NCBI RefSeq assembly: GCF_014653785.1
Contig: NZ_BNAS01000002.1
Span: 797,128-861,127, forward strand
Length of the DNA stretch: 64,000 nucleotides
Direction: 5' to 3'
DNA from: Promicromonospora soli
GTDB lineage: Bacteria > Actinomycetota > Actinomycetes > Actinomycetales > Cellulomonadaceae
The position numbers and the translations under genes are program-made. Under the pieces are notes generated by a model, which saw nothing but the letters and a program-made list of their open reading frames with translations, had not been told where the DNA came from and did not search any database. Numbering within the stretch: the first letter of the stretch is position 1; every line of letters begins with the position of its first letter. Of the stretch, positions 22,098-30,766 are shown piece after piece.

Positions 22098-22909
22098 GCG
22101 TCGTCACTGACTCCGTTGCCGCTCCGGCGGACGCCACCGACATGGTCTCCGTACGCGCCGTGCACAAGGTGTTCGGCCACGGGCACGACGCCGTGCACGT
22201 CCTGAAGGGCGTCGACCTCGACGTCGCGCGGGGCGAGGTCACGGTGATCCTCGGCCCGTCCGGGTCCGGCAAGTCCACCCTCCTGCGCTGCATCAACGAG
22301 CTCGAGGAGATCACCGGCGGCTCCGTGGTGGTCGGCGGCGACCTGATGGGCTACCGCAAGGACGCCAACGGGACGCTGCACCGGCTGCACCCGAAGGCGG
22401 TCGCCAAGCAGCGGTCGCGCATCGGCATGGTGTTCCAGCGGTTCCACCTGTTTCCGCACATGACGGCGCTCGAGAACATCATGGAGGCGCCCGTGCAGGT
22501 GCGGGGGCTGTCCAAGAGGGCAGCGAAGAAGCGGGCGATGGAGCTCATCGAGCGGGTCGGGCTGTCCGACCGGATGGACCACTACCCGGCGCAGCTCTCC
22601 GGCGGCCAGCAGCAGCGGGTCGCGATCGCGCGGGCGCTCGCGATGGACCCGGAGCTCATGCTGTTCGACGAGCCGACGTCGGCCCTCGACCCCGAGCTCG
22701 TGGGCGAGGTGCTGTCGGTGATGCAGGACCTGGCGCGGTCCGGCATGACGATGATCGTGGTCACGCACGAGATCGGGTTCGCCCGTGAGGTCGCCGACCA
22801 CGTCGTGTTCATGGACGACGGCGTGATCGTCGAGTCCGGGCCGCCGAGCGCGGTCCTGGACGACCCGCAGGAGCAGCGCACCCAGGACTTCCTGGCCCAC
22901 GTGCTCTAA
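22094..22909 (+). CDS. Amino-acid ABC transporter ATP-binding protein (GlnQ-like)
   Basis: A 271-residue ATPase driving the importer. Walker [12 protein letters not shown] (about residues 55-65), Q-loop [22 protein letters not shown], signature [40 protein letters not shown] (signature and Walker B) and H-loop VVTHE are all intact. The N-terminus has about 18 extra residues before the first strand. It is coupled to the permease through ATGA with a consensus ribosome site. The gene is followed 10 nt later by the inverted 16-nt repeat element. Confidence 0.95.
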   Translation: MSVVTDSVAAPADATDMVSVRAVHKVFGHGHDAVHVLKGVDLDVARGEVTVILGPSGSGKSTLLRCINELEEITGGSVVVGGDLMGYRKDANGTLHRLHPKAVAKQRSRIGMVFQRFHLFPHMTALENIMEAPVQVRGLSKRAAKKRAMELIERVGLSDRMDHYPAQLSGGQQQRVAIARALAMDPELMLFDEPTSALDPELVGEVLSVMQDLARSGMTMIVVTHEIGFAREVADHVVFMDDGVIVESGPPSAVLDDPQEQRTQDFLAHVL

Positions 22910-22919
22910 CCCACCCCGC

Positions 22920-23005
22920 CGAGATAGAACCAGGGCGAGATAGAACCCCAGCAACCGCTCGGGTTCTATCTCGCCCTGTTCTATCTCGCCAGAGTTCTAC
23001 TTCGG
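22920..23005. repeat. CGAGATAGAAC repeat, locus B (two units facing three inverted units)
   Basis: Plus units at 22920 and 22936. Inverted units run from 22962 to 23005. Arms 22920-22947 and 22962-22988 form a 27-bp stem with one bulged base around a 14-nt loop. The last inverted unit carries the TAG stop (22997-22999) of the histidine kinase gene. It lies between convergent genes, and CCCCGC precedes the first unit as at loci C and D. Confidence 0.9.
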
Positions 23006-24049
23006 CGAGGTGGCGGGGAGGCGGAGCTCGAAGCGGCAGCCGCGCCCGCCGTCCGGTCCGGGCAGGTTGGTGACCGTCGCCGTCCCCGCGTGGGCCTCGG
23101 CCACACCACGCACTATGGAGAGGCCGAGGCCCGCCCCGCCTCCCGGGTTGTCGCCGCGCTCCGGGGTGCGCGCTCCGGAGCTGCGCCAGCCCGCCTCGAA
23201 GACGCGGCCGAGGTCCGCCTCCGGGATCCCGCCGCACTCGTCCTCGACGGCGATCACCACCGTCCCGGACCCCGTCGCGTCCTCCTCGCACGCCACCGCC
23301 ACCCGCACAGTGCCGCCCGGACCCGTGTGCCGGATCGCGTTCACCAGCAGGTTCTCCAGTGCCCGCCCGACGTCCTGGGCGTCGAGCGACGTGACCACCG
23401 GATCGGTGACGTCCCACGCCAGGGTGACCCCTCCGGCGTCGGCCAGGGGCTGAGCGGCGGCGATCGCGTCGGAGGCGAGGTCGGCCACGGCCACCGGCTC
23501 GCGGCGCAGCGTCGTCGTGGGGGACTGGAGGCGGGAGAGGGCCAGCAGGTCGTCGACCATGGCGGCCATGCGCCGGTTCTCGGCGAGGATGCGGGGCACG
23601 TGCTCGTCCACCTGGCCGACACCGTCCTCCAGCGCCTCCGCCAAGGCCCGGACCGCGGCCAAGGGCGTGCGCAGGTCGTGCGACACCCACGCCACCATCT
23701 CGCGGCGGCGCACCTCGACCTCGCGGTCGCGTTCGCGGGCCGCCTTCTCGGCCGCTGCCTCGGTGGTGACCGTGCGGATCCGCGCCGTCAGCACCAGGCC
23801 GACGGCGAGCGCCACCGGCACCGTCGCAAGGAGGAGCAGCAGGACTGTCGCGGAGTCGTCGTCGGACAGGAACATGGCCCGCGCGCTCGCGTAGACGCCC
23901 GCCGCGACCGACGCCACAACCACGAGCGGTGCGAGGGTCGCGGCGAGCCCGACCCGGCGCCGGGCCAGGGCGAACAGGGCGACGACGCCCACCGCACCCA
24001 CCGCGGCGGCTACCGAGACGGACAGGACCACACCCTCGAGATCGTTCAC
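22997..24049 (-). CDS. Two-component sensor histidine kinase
   Basis: A 350-residue membrane kinase. Three hydrophobic segments (about residues 4-27, 35-57, 67-90) with almost no extracellular domain are followed by a short coiled linker and the HisKA box VAWVSHDLRTPLAAVR (phospho-accepting His about 124). The ATPase domain has NLLVNAIRHTGPGG (N box), DECGGIPEADL (G1) and GGGAGLGLSIVRG (G2). The small sensor part suggests an intramembrane-sensing kinase, often tied to cell-envelope stress. The GTG at 24049 overlaps the stop of the response regulator (GTGA). The last codons AAG-TAG lie in the repeat element. Confidence 0.93.
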   Translation of the reverse strand: MNDLEGVVLSVSVAAAVGAVGVVALFALARRRVGLAATLAPLVVVASVAAGVYASARAMFLSDDDSATVLLLLLATVPVALAVGLVLTARIRTVTTEAAAEKAARERDREVEVRRREMVAWVSHDLRTPLAAVRALAEALEDGVGQVDEHVPRILAENRRMAAMVDDLLALSRLQSPTTTLRREPVAVADLASDAIAAAQPLADAGGVTLAWDVTDPVVTSLDAQDVGRALENLLVNAIRHTGPGGTVRVAVACEEDATGSGTVVIAVEDECGGIPEADLGRVFEAGWRSSGARTPERGDNPGGGAGLGLSIVRGVAEAHAGTATVTNLPGPDGGRGCRFELRLPATSPK

Positions 24050-24900
24050 GCCCGGCCTCCCGGCCCCGCGGCGGGGAACGGCCCCTTGGCGGGAGACGGC
24101 CCCGCGGCGGGCGACGGAGACGTGGCGGAAGACGTAGCGGGCGGCGTGGCGTCCCACCGGTAGCCGACGCCGAAGACGGTCACCAGCCGCGCCGGCCGGG
24201 ACGGGTCCGCCTCCACCTTCTCGCGCAGGCGCCGGACGTGCACCGTCACGGTGGACTGGTCGCCGTACTCCCAGCCCCAGACGCCGCGCATGAGCGCCTC
24301 GCGGTCGTGCACCTGGCCGGGGTGCGTGAGGAACCAGCGCAGCAGCTCGAACTCGCGCACGGTGAGCTGCAGCTCGGCGCCGGAGCGCGTGACGCGATGG
24401 GCGGCGGGGTCGAGGCGGAGGTCGCCGTCGTACAGGGCGCCAGGCGCCTCTGGGGCGGCCCCGGAGCCGCCGACCGTGGCCCGGCCCGGCGGAAGTGCCG
24501 AGACACCTGCTGGGGCGGAGGTGGAAGCCGTGACGGCCCCCGCGCGGCGCAGCAGCGACTGCACCCGCAGCACCAGCTCCCGCGGGCTGAATGGCTTGAC
24601 CACGTAGTCGTCGGCGCCGATCTGCAGGCCCAGCACGCGGTCCTCCTCCTCGCCCCGTGCCGTGAGCATCAGCACGGGCAGGTCGGCGCGGGTCGCGCGA
24701 AGGCGCCGGCACACCTCCAGGCCGTCGATGCCGGGCAGCATGAGGTCGAGCACGACGGCGTCGGGCGGGTTCGCGGCGGCGGCTGCCAGCGCGGCTGGGC
24801 CGTCCGCGGCATGCTGGGCGACGACACCGGCGCGTTCCAGATAGGCGACGACCACCTGCGCGACGGTGGCGTCGTCGTCGATCACCAGAACTCGGGCCAC
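24046..24900 (-). CDS. OmpR/PhoB-family response regulator
   Basis: A 284-residue transcription regulator, partner of the kinase downstream. The receiver has the acidic pocket VIDDD (residues 7-10), phospho-acceptor Asp 52 in VVLDLMLPGIDG, and Lys 103 in YVVKPFSPRE. The winged helix begins around residue 165, with LTVREFELLRWFLTHPGQVHDREALMRGVWG and TVTVHVRRLREKVE. An unusually long linker (residues 120-160, Ala/Pro/Gly) and a C-terminal tail of repeated SPAAGPSPAKGPFP-type sequence make it longer than the usual 225-240 residues. First gene of a two-gene operon. Confidence 0.95.
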   Translation of the reverse strand: MARVLVIDDDATVAQVVVAYLERAGVVAQHAADGPAALAAAAANPPDAVVLDLMLPGIDGLEVCRRLRATRADLPVLMLTARGEEEDRVLGLQIGADDYVVKPFSPRELVLRVQSLLRRAGAVTASTSAPAGVSALPPGRATVGGSGAAPEAPGALYDGDLRLDPAAHRVTRSGAELQLTVREFELLRWFLTHPGQVHDREALMRGVWGWEYGDQSTVTVHVRRLREKVEADPSRPARLVTVFGVGYRWDATPPATSSATSPSPAAGPSPAKGPFPAAGPGGRA

Positions 24901-24985
24901 GCCTCAGGGTACGGGCGGGCGGGGGCAGAAACCCGGCGTCGGGCGAGGCCGTCAGCATCTCGTAAGAAGCCGTCCGGAAAGAAGC

Positions 24986-25014
24986 GGAACCAGATCGGTC
25001 CCGGTCTGCGTCTA
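24986..25014 (+). promoter_or_regulatory. ECF-sigma type promoter upstream of the first SigE-family gene
   Basis: GGAACC (24986-24991), 17-nt spacer, CGTCTA (25009-25014), close to the GGAAC-N16/17-CGTC pattern used by actinobacterial ECF sigma factors. It points at the gene starting near 25104 and suggests autoregulation. A matching promoter precedes the second module at 27218. Confidence 0.65.
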
Positions 25015-25103
25015 AGGTGCATGACGCACACGAAGCGGCCCGCACGGCGCCGCGAACCAGTGCCGGGGCAGGTCACCGGCCACAGCTCCGGGCGGTGCAC
25101 CGG

Positions 25104-25679
25104 ATGAGCGAGGTAGCGGTGAGCCTGGAGCCGGAGATGTCCACCGGTGACTTCCCCGTAGTCCGGAGCGGTCTGGACCCGGTAGCGGAGTTCACGGTGT
25201 TCGCACAGGTCAGCACTCCGGCCCTGTACCGGATCGCGTACCTGCTCTGCGGCGACCAGCACCGCGCGCAGGACCTGGTGCAGCTCGCCCTCGAGCGCAC
25301 GTTCAAGGCCTGGAAGAAGGTGGGCGACGGCGACCCGTTCGCCTACGCGCGCCGCGTCCTGGCGACGGCCCGCATCGACACATGGCGCCGCACCAAGCGC
25401 GAGACGCTGAGCGACGACCCGGCGAGCAGTGCGCCGGAGCGGAGCGCTCCGGCGTCGGACACCGGGCTGGGCGACCGCGACCGCCTGGTCCGCGCCCTCA
25501 TGCAGCTGCCCGTCAAGCAGCGCCGCGTCGTGGTGCTGCGCTACCTGCTGGACCGTTCCGAGGCCGACACCGCGGCCGAGCTCGGCATCTCCGCCGGCAC
25601 GGTCAAGTCCACTGCCTCGCGCGCCCTGGCGCGCTTGCGCACCCTCGTGGTGCCCGACGGCGAGATGAGTCGATCATGA
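25104..25679 (+). CDS. SigE-family ECF RNA polymerase sigma factor, module 1
   Basis: A 191-residue sigma-70 factor of the short ECF type. The region 2 stretch TPALYRIAYLLCGDQHRAQDLVQLALERTFKAWKK and region 4 LPVKQRRVVVLRYLLDRSEADTAAELGISAGTVKSTASRAL match the SigE family of Streptomyces and relatives. The start is uncertain: ATG 25104 is taken here; ATG 25137 (MSTGDFPVV) has GGAG at better spacing; a GTG at 25017 lies too close to the promoter. The stop overlaps the next gene as ATGA, so it is coupled to a membrane protein that probably acts as its regulator. It is paralogous to 27252-28130. Confidence 0.93.
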   Translation: MSEVAVSLEPEMSTGDFPVVRSGLDPVAEFTVFAQVSTPALYRIAYLLCGDQHRAQDLVQLALERTFKAWKKVGDGDPFAYARRVLATARIDTWRRTKRETLSDDPASSAPERSAPASDTGLGDRDRLVRALMQLPVKQRRVVVLRYLLDRSEADTAAELGISAGTVKSTASRALARLRTLVVPDGEMSRS

Positions 25680-27088
25680 ACGTCCACGACATCAACGCGA
25701 AGCAGGACGCGACGCTGGTCGCGGAGCTGCGTGCGGCCGGCTCGACGATCGAGCCGCCCGAGTCACTGGACTCGGTCACCATGGCGGTGCGGGCGGTGCG
25801 GAACGTCCGCCGGCGCCGGGTCGTGGTCGCTGCGACTGCCGGCGTCGCCGCACTCGTGCTCGCCGGCGCGGGCATCGGTGCGGCCGGCGCGATCTACGCA
25901 GACCGGCAGGAACCCTTGCCGGGCACTGACAAGTCGCATGCCGAGTCGGCACGGGCGAGCGAGTCGCCGTCGGCCAGCCCGAGCCCCTCCCCGAGCCCGA
26001 GCATCGAGCCCGACGCCGCACCGACGGAGTACCTGCGGACCGGTGGCGGAACGCTGCCGGTGATGCCGGGCGTCGAGCGCGGTGTCGTCGAAGGCGGGGG
26101 GCACGCCCCGTACATCCTCGGCGGCCTCTGGTACGAGGTGCCGCCGGGCGGCTGGTTCGCGGTCGGCGACGTCAACGCGGGCGGCGTCGCCGGATGGCTG
26201 GACCCGGAGCACCCGGAGGCCGCGGGCCTTGGCGAGACCGGCACCATCGACGACATGGACGCCACCATCGAGCTGCGCAACGTGTTCGACGTTGCCGGCT
26301 GGACGGTGCCGGCGAAGGACTCCGGCGCGATGACGCTGGACATCGAGGGCGCGGACCTCGTGGTCATCGAGCAGCACAAGCGGGAGGGCAAGGTCCGCCC
26401 CGCCACGATCACGCTCCGCAGCGGCGACGAGGGCTGGATCATCGAGACCCGCTTCCCCGCGAACGCGCAGGGCGACACCACGCTGCGAAACTTCGTCGGG
26501 AACCTCTGGTTCAAGGAGGCGGGCGAGCCCGACTGGTACCAGCCGGAGTTCTCGACACCGGTCCTGGACGCCATCGAGCGCGGTGTCCCGGCCGACTGGG
26601 TCAGGACCGAGCACAACGGCCTGAAGTTCGCGGTGCCGAAGGGCTGGGTCGACAAGGAGACCGAGGGTGAGTTCTCACCTGGCGTCGAGTGGACCGGGCC
26701 GACGATCACGCACGTGGACCCGGGCGTCGATGCGGAGACCCTCGAGTCGTGGACGGACGCCTCCAAGGAGGAGAAGGAGCGCGCGGCCGAGGAGACTGAG
26801 TGGCCCGAGCGGGTCTACGTCCAGGGCGGGAAGCCCGGCGGCAACTGGTGGAGCCGGACCATGGACGCGCCGCAGTCTCAGATGATCGACGTCCCGGGCG
26901 CCGACTACGCCGAGGTCCTACCGACCATCCATAACGCGGACGGTGAGGCCGACTACTACTGGCTCCAGATCTTCATCCATCAGGAGGACCAGGGCGAGAA
27001 CCTGTTCCTCGTGGTCGAGTTCGACGGTACCGAGCAGGGCTTGAAGGACCTGCACACCTTCCTGGGGACGCTGGACTTCCGCCGCTGA
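25676..27088 (+). CDS. One-pass membrane protein coupled to sigma factor, module 1 (putative sigma regulator/sensor)
   Basis: A 470-residue protein of unknown family. Residues 1-47 are soluble and end in RNVRRRR, residues about 48-73 form a single membrane helix, and the rest is extracytoplasmic: a Ser/Pro spacer (SPSASPSPSPSPS), then two beta-rich lobes (about residues 120-280 and 290-470) with many Trp, Gly and Asp residues. The ATGA overlap with the sigma gene and the small cytoplasmic head are the usual arrangement of an anti-sigma or co-sensor protein, but no zinc-binding HxxxCxxC anti-sigma motif is present, so this role is inferred from position. Four codons after the helix the sequence turns acidic and secretory in character. 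Confidence 0.75.
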   Translation: MNVHDINAKQDATLVAELRAAGSTIEPPESLDSVTMAVRAVRNVRRRRVVVAATAGVAALVLAGAGIGAAGAIYADRQEPLPGTDKSHAESARASESPSASPSPSPSPSIEPDAAPTEYLRTGGGTLPVMPGVERGVVEGGGHAPYILGGLWYEVPPGGWFAVGDVNAGGVAGWLDPEHPEAAGLGETGTIDDMDATIELRNVFDVAGWTVPAKDSGAMTLDIEGADLVVIEQHKREGKVRPATITLRSGDEGWIIETRFPANAQGDTTLRNFVGNLWFKEAGEPDWYQPEFSTPVLDAIERGVPADWVRTEHNGLKFAVPKGWVDKETEGEFSPGVEWTGPTITHVDPGVDAETLESWTDASKEEKERAAEETEWPERVYVQGGKPGGNWWSRTMDAPQSQMIDVPGADYAEVLPTIHNADGEADYYWLQIFIHQEDQGENLFLVVEFDGTEQGLKDLHTFLGTLDFRR

Positions 27089-27106
27089 CCCGCCCCGCAT
27101 CACCCG

Positions 27107-27158
27107 GCACGTGTCAGACGTGCAGGTCACCCCAGTGATCTGTGCGTCTGGCACGTGC
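27107..27158 (+). terminator. Terminator between the two sigma modules
   Basis: Arms 27107-27128 and 27137-27158 pair over 22 bp in RNA, with four G-U wobbles and no mismatch, around an 8-nt loop. It lies 19 nt past the stop of module 1. The wobbles all fall on one strand pattern, so the reverse transcript would fold less well. Confidence 0.75.
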
Positions 27159-27217
27159 TTCGACGTGCGTGGTGGCCTGGATCACACCCGCTCCGAAGAA
27201 ATCCGTTAAAACCGGAT

Positions 27218-27245
27218 GGAACCTTCGCCCCGGTCGGCCCGTGTT
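27218..27245 (+). promoter_or_regulatory. ECF-sigma type promoter of the second SigE-family gene
   Basis: GGAACC (27218-27223), 16-nt spacer, CGTGTT (27240-27245). A start point about 7 nt on would fall at the in-frame GTG 27252, which suggests a leaderless message and excludes the longer frame from 27216. Confidence 0.65.
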
Positions 27246-27251
27246 CCGTTC

Positions 27252-28130
27252 GTGACAGTCACGAGTCCGCGCGTTCGAGCGCCAGAGTCCCGGGTCCCCA
27301 AGCCCGTGGTTCTGCGCGTCGTGCGCGCCGACTCCAGCTCTGCGGACGACCTGGAGACCGTGACCACCCAGCAGAACACCCCAGACTCCCCTTCCACCAC
27401 GACGCCGAAGTCGGCGGCGGAGCTCGCGATCGTGCCGGTCGCGGACGACGTAGACGTCGAGTCGGCAACCAAGCCCGGGGCCGAACCCGTGCCCGCGACC
27501 AGGCCACTCACAGTGGTCCGGGATGGGGCGGCGGACGCCGATGACGTAACCTCGCTGCCCGTGCGTACAGACCGGCCCAGGGCCACTCACGCGCGCAGGA
27601 ACGCACAGGTTTCGAAGAACGAAGAGTTCACCGCGTTCATGCGAGAGGCCAAGGATCCACTCCACCGGATGGCCTTCCTTCTGAGCGGTGATGCGCACCG
27701 TGCGGAGGAGCTCACCCAGCAGACCTTCGAGCGGTGCTACCGGCACTGGCACAAGGCCCGCCAGGGCGATCCGCTCGTCTACGCGCGACGCGTGCTGGCG
27801 AACCTGCGGATCGACGCCTGGCGCCGTACGCGGCGCGAGGTCCTGACCGGCCCCGACGAGCTGCCGCAGGACGACGTCCGCGTCTCCCGGCCCTCGGCTC
27901 GGATGCCGACCCGCACCGTTGACGATCGTGACGCCGTCGTGCGCGCTCTCCTGCGGCTCCCGGTGAAGCAGCGCCGGGTAGTGGTGCTGCGCCACCTCCT
28001 GGACCTTTCGGAGTCCGAGGTCTCGAACGAGCTCGGAATTCCCCTCGGCACCGTGAAGTCCACGGCCTCGCGCGGGCTCGCCCACCTGCGCGCGATTCTC
28101 GATCTCGATTCACTGGGCGGCAGTCGATGA
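27252..28130 (+). CDS. SigE-family ECF RNA polymerase sigma factor, module 2
   Basis: A sigma factor of about 292 residues (GTG 27252 chosen from promoter geometry; GTG 27360 would give about 256). Residues 1-120 are a long, poorly conserved, Thr/Ser/Pro and acidic N-terminal extension. The conserved part begins MREAKDPLHRMAFLLSGDAH, then ELTQQTFERCYRHWHKARQG (region 2) and LPVKQRRVVVLRHLLDLSESEVSNELGIPLGTVKSTASRGL (region 4). It is nearly the same as module 1 in region 4, showing common descent. The odd N-terminal extension is absent from module 1. The stop overlaps the membrane-protein gene by ATGA. Confidence 0.9.
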   Translation: MTVTSPRVRAPESRVPKPVVLRVVRADSSSADDLETVTTQQNTPDSPSTTTPKSAAELAIVPVADDVDVESATKPGAEPVPATRPLTVVRDGAADADDVTSLPVRTDRPRATHARRNAQVSKNEEFTAFMREAKDPLHRMAFLLSGDAHRAEELTQQTFERCYRHWHKARQGDPLVYARRVLANLRIDAWRRTRREVLTGPDELPQDDVRVSRPSARMPTRTVDDRDAVVRALLRLPVKQRRVVVLRHLLDLSESEVSNELGIPLGTVKSTASRGLAHLRAILDLDSLGGSR

Positions 28131-29485
28131 ACATGAGCCTCCCCGACGACGACTTCGTCGCCCGGGTCCGCGAGTCGGCGCACGCGGCAGTACCCGCGTC
28201 GACGCTGGACCTGGACAGCGTCCTGCGGTCGAGCCGTCGTAAGCACGCCACGCGGCGTGCGAGCGTCACGCTGGCCTCCACGCTTGCGCTCGCCACGGTC
28301 GGAGCCGGTGCGGCCGGTGCGCTGCCCGGTATCCCGGGCTTCTGGAGCAACAACCCGGTAGAGGTCACGCCCAGCGCGGCACCGCCGTCGACGTTCGACG
28401 AGGGCGAGGTCGACGTCGAACCGCCTGCGCCGTCGCCCACCGACATCCCGACGCCGGACCCGGCGGCGGAGCTCGCATACCTGGCGCCCGGCGTGCGCAC
28501 GGTGGCGCAGCCCGCGGCCTATCGCGTCGATGCGGACACCGCTGTGCTCGACCTCGGTCTCTCCGCCGGGGGTGGCGACCGCTATCTCGCGGTGGTGACC
28601 CTGGCGAAGATCGACGGCCGGCACAGCGCCACAGACCTGGAGGTCCTCGCGGGTGGCGACACCGCCCTCGAGAACCTCCGTGCGGGGAACCTCGGTGGAA
28701 CCCTGCTCTGGCGCGGCGTCACGTCCGACGCGATGGTCCTGCCGTCCGACGGCGGTCCGGCCCTCGTGTTCGGCTTCTCCTCCGGGGCCATGGAGGGAGA
28801 CCAGTTCCTGGTCTTCGACGACCCGCAGACCGATGGTGCCGCGGGCGCGCAGGGGGCGTCCGCGTCACCGGGTACCGGTTCGGACGGCGGTTCCGGCGAG
28901 ACGGGCGCGCCCGAAGCGGGCGCGTCGCTCCGGGTCACGCCGTTCGACGTGCTCGGCGACGGCAGCGTGTGGATGCGGGTCCTGCAGGTGGACCGCTCGA
29001 CGGCGGAGCCGCGCGGGTTCGTCTACTCGAACCAGGGCACGTGGAGCGCCTCCTGGTGCCGCAGCACCTCGCCCGAGTGCGCGGTCATCCACGACATCGC
29101 GGGCGAGACCGTGAAGAAGCCGAAGGCCGCAGCACCTGCGCCGATGGTCGCGAAGCTGGCTCCGATGCTGGTCGAGAACGCGCAGGCGAACGAGGTCCCC
29201 GCGATGGAGACCTGCGTGGCGCAGCGCACCGGCACGAGCTGGACGGCGCCGCCGCAGCTCACCGGCAAGGCGTTCTCGCGGGCACCGAAGGGTGTGGACG
29301 CCGACGTCTGGCGGCTGTGCCTGGTGGACATGAGCGAGGCACTGCAGCTCGCCTCGGCGGGCGAGATCGTGCCCGACGGCGAGGTGTCGCCCAGCCCGGC
29401 TCCCAGCAAGGAGCCGACCGAAGCTCCCGAGGACGGGGATCCCCTCGGCCTCGGTGCACTCCTGGAGGGACTCTTCGGGGGATAA
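28127..29485 (+). CDS. One-pass membrane protein coupled to sigma factor, module 2 (putative sigma regulator/sensor)
   Basis: A 452-residue protein. The cytoplasmic head MNMSLPDDDFVARVRESAHA (residues 1-44) ends in RRKHATRR and precedes one membrane helix (about 45-66), a Pro-rich spacer (PPAPSPTDIPTPDPAAE) and a large exported domain. Four cysteines in the exported half (SWCRSTSPECAV, METCVAQ, LCLVDM) may pair. Head sequence and topology mirror module 1, although the exported domains do not obviously align, so the two systems probably sense different signals. No HxxxCxxC anti-sigma motif was seen. The regulator role is inferred from coupling to the sigma gene. Confidence 0.75.
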   Translation: MNMSLPDDDFVARVRESAHAAVPASTLDLDSVLRSSRRKHATRRASVTLASTLALATVGAGAAGALPGIPGFWSNNPVEVTPSAAPPSTFDEGEVDVEPPAPSPTDIPTPDPAAELAYLAPGVRTVAQPAAYRVDADTAVLDLGLSAGGGDRYLAVVTLAKIDGRHSATDLEVLAGGDTALENLRAGNLGGTLLWRGVTSDAMVLPSDGGPALVFGFSSGAMEGDQFLVFDDPQTDGAAGAQGASASPGTGSDGGSGETGAPEAGASLRVTPFDVLGDGSVWMRVLQVDRSTAEPRGFVYSNQGTWSASWCRSTSPECAVIHDIAGETVKKPKAAAPAPMVAKLAPMLVENAQANEVPAMETCVAQRTGTSWTAPPQLTGKAFSRAPKGVDADVWRLCLVDMSEALQLASAGEIVPDGEVSPSPAPSKEPTEAPEDGDPLGLGALLEGLFGG

Positions 29486-29542
29486 GACTTCCCGGTCCGC
29501 GTCTCGTCTGGGGAGATGGCGTGGGCCGGGAACACATGAGCA

Positions 29543-29590
29543 GGCCGAGGCAGATTCTGGGGATCTGCCTCGGCCCGCTCTATTTTCTCA
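29543..29590 (+). terminator. Strong intrinsic terminator after module 2
   Basis: GGCCGAGGCAGAT (29543-29555) pairs exactly with ATCTGCCTCGGCC (29563-29575), 7-nt loop, followed by CTCTATTTTCTC. It also faces the end of the convergent excalibur gene. Confidence 0.92.
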
Positions 29591-29608
29591 GACTGGTTTC
29601 AGATGTGA

Positions 29609-30766
29609 CTACTCGCCGTCCTCGCAGGCGATGCCGTTGCCGTTCCCGTCCAGGTGGGGCATGTAGCCCGGCTCCGTGCTCGCGAGCGGGGCCGCACCGG
29701 CGGCACGCACGGCGTCGCAGTTCCAGTAGAAGACCGTTCCGGGGTTCCCGCCGTTCCCGTTCCCGTTGTCGCCGTCCTGGTCCTCTTGCTGCTCCTGCTG
29801 CTGCTGTTGTTCCTGCTGCTCGAGCGCGGTCTCCCGCTCCTCGAGCTGAGCCTCGCGGTCGCCCAGAGCCTGTTCGCGCTTGGCCACCTCGTCACGCTGC
29901 TTCTCGACCTGAGCGCGTTCGGACTCGATCTCGGCGCGCTGCTCGTCGATCTGCGACTGGATGTTCTGGGCGTCGGTGATCGCCTGGTTCGCGTCGGCCT
30001 GCTGGCCCGCCGTGACGATCACACCCACGATCACGCCGAGCGCGATGCCGGCCACGGCGATGGCGATCATCAGCCCGGCACCTGGGGGGCGCGGGCCGCC
30101 CTGGCGCACGGGGGCGCCGGGGCGCGGTCCCGCTCCCATGGGTCCTACGGGCACCTGCCCGAGGGGCATCGGTCCGCCGGGGCGCGGGCGGTTGGCGTCG
30201 TCGATGCTCAGCGGACCAGGACCGGAGGCCCCGGGCGGGCCCGCAGGCGGCGCCAGCCTGCCGCCGAGCCCCTTGAGGGCGGCGAGCACGCCAGTGGTCG
30301 GTCGCTTGCTGGGTGGCTCCGGAGGCGGGGGCGGGGGCGCCATACCGGGTTGCGGCGGGTACACGGGCTGCGGGCCCGAACCCGGCCGGGGCGCGCCCGG
30401 TGCCGGGGGAGCACCGATCGGCGCCATGGTCATGGTCGCGCCCATCGCCTCGGCGGGCGACATGCTGGGCACGCTCGGCGGCGCGGCGGCGGGGCGGGTG
30501 GCGGGGCCGTCGATCACCTGGATCGCGACCGTCCGGGTGTCCGCGTCTGCGCCCGTCTTCACGGCGGGAGCAGGGGCGGAGCTCGGCTGTGCGGCGGGCT
30601 CGCCGCCGCGGGCTCCGGCGTCGGGCTGGGGAGAGTCGGGCCGGTCGACCCAGTAGTCCCAACCGGGCGGGGCCGGCGGCCACGACGGGTCGGGAGCCCA
30701 GTTGGAGTCGGGTCGGAATCCCGGGGGCACCTGCCAACCCGGAGGCGGGTTGAAGCGCACGGGCAT
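29609..30766 (-). CDS. Excalibur calcium-binding domain membrane protein
   Basis: A 385-residue protein in four parts. The N-terminus (residues 1-40) is rich in Pro and Trp (PPPGWQVPPGFRPDSNWAPD), like DUF2510. A Pro/Gly/Ala-rich linker runs to about residue 215, then one membrane helix (GLMIAIAVAGIALGVIVGVI, about 220-245). A coiled coil follows (SQIDEQRAEIESERAQVEKQ and on) and ends in Gln and Asp/Gly/Asn-rich repeats. The last 40 residues are an excalibur domain, VFYWNCDAVRAAG...DGNGNGIACEDGE, whose Asp-rich loop should bind calcium outside the cell. AAGGAG precedes the ATG at 30766. Role unknown. Confidence 0.88.
   Translation of the reverse strand: MPVRFNPPPGWQVPPGFRPDSNWAPDPSWPPAPPGWDYWVDRPDSPQPDAGARGGEPAAQPSSAPAPAVKTGADADTRTVAIQVIDGPATRPAAAPPSVPSMSPAEAMGATMTMAPIGAPPAPGAPRPGSGPQPVYPPQPGMAPPPPPPEPPSKRPTTGVLAALKGLGGRLAPPAGPPGASGPGPLSIDDANRPRPGGPMPLGQVPVGPMGAGPRPGAPVRQGGPRPPGAGLMIAIAVAGIALGVIVGVIVTAGQQADANQAITDAQNIQSQIDEQRAEIESERAQVEKQRDEVAKREQALGDREAQLEERETALEQQEQQQQQEQQEDQDGDNGNGNGGNPGTVFYWNCDAVRAAGAAPLASTEPGYMPHLDGNGNGIACEDGE

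Noticed and set aside
24901-25103. Upstream GTG at 25017 as start of the sigma factor
   Set aside because: It lies only 3 nt past the -10 element, so it would not be contained in a translatable transcript.
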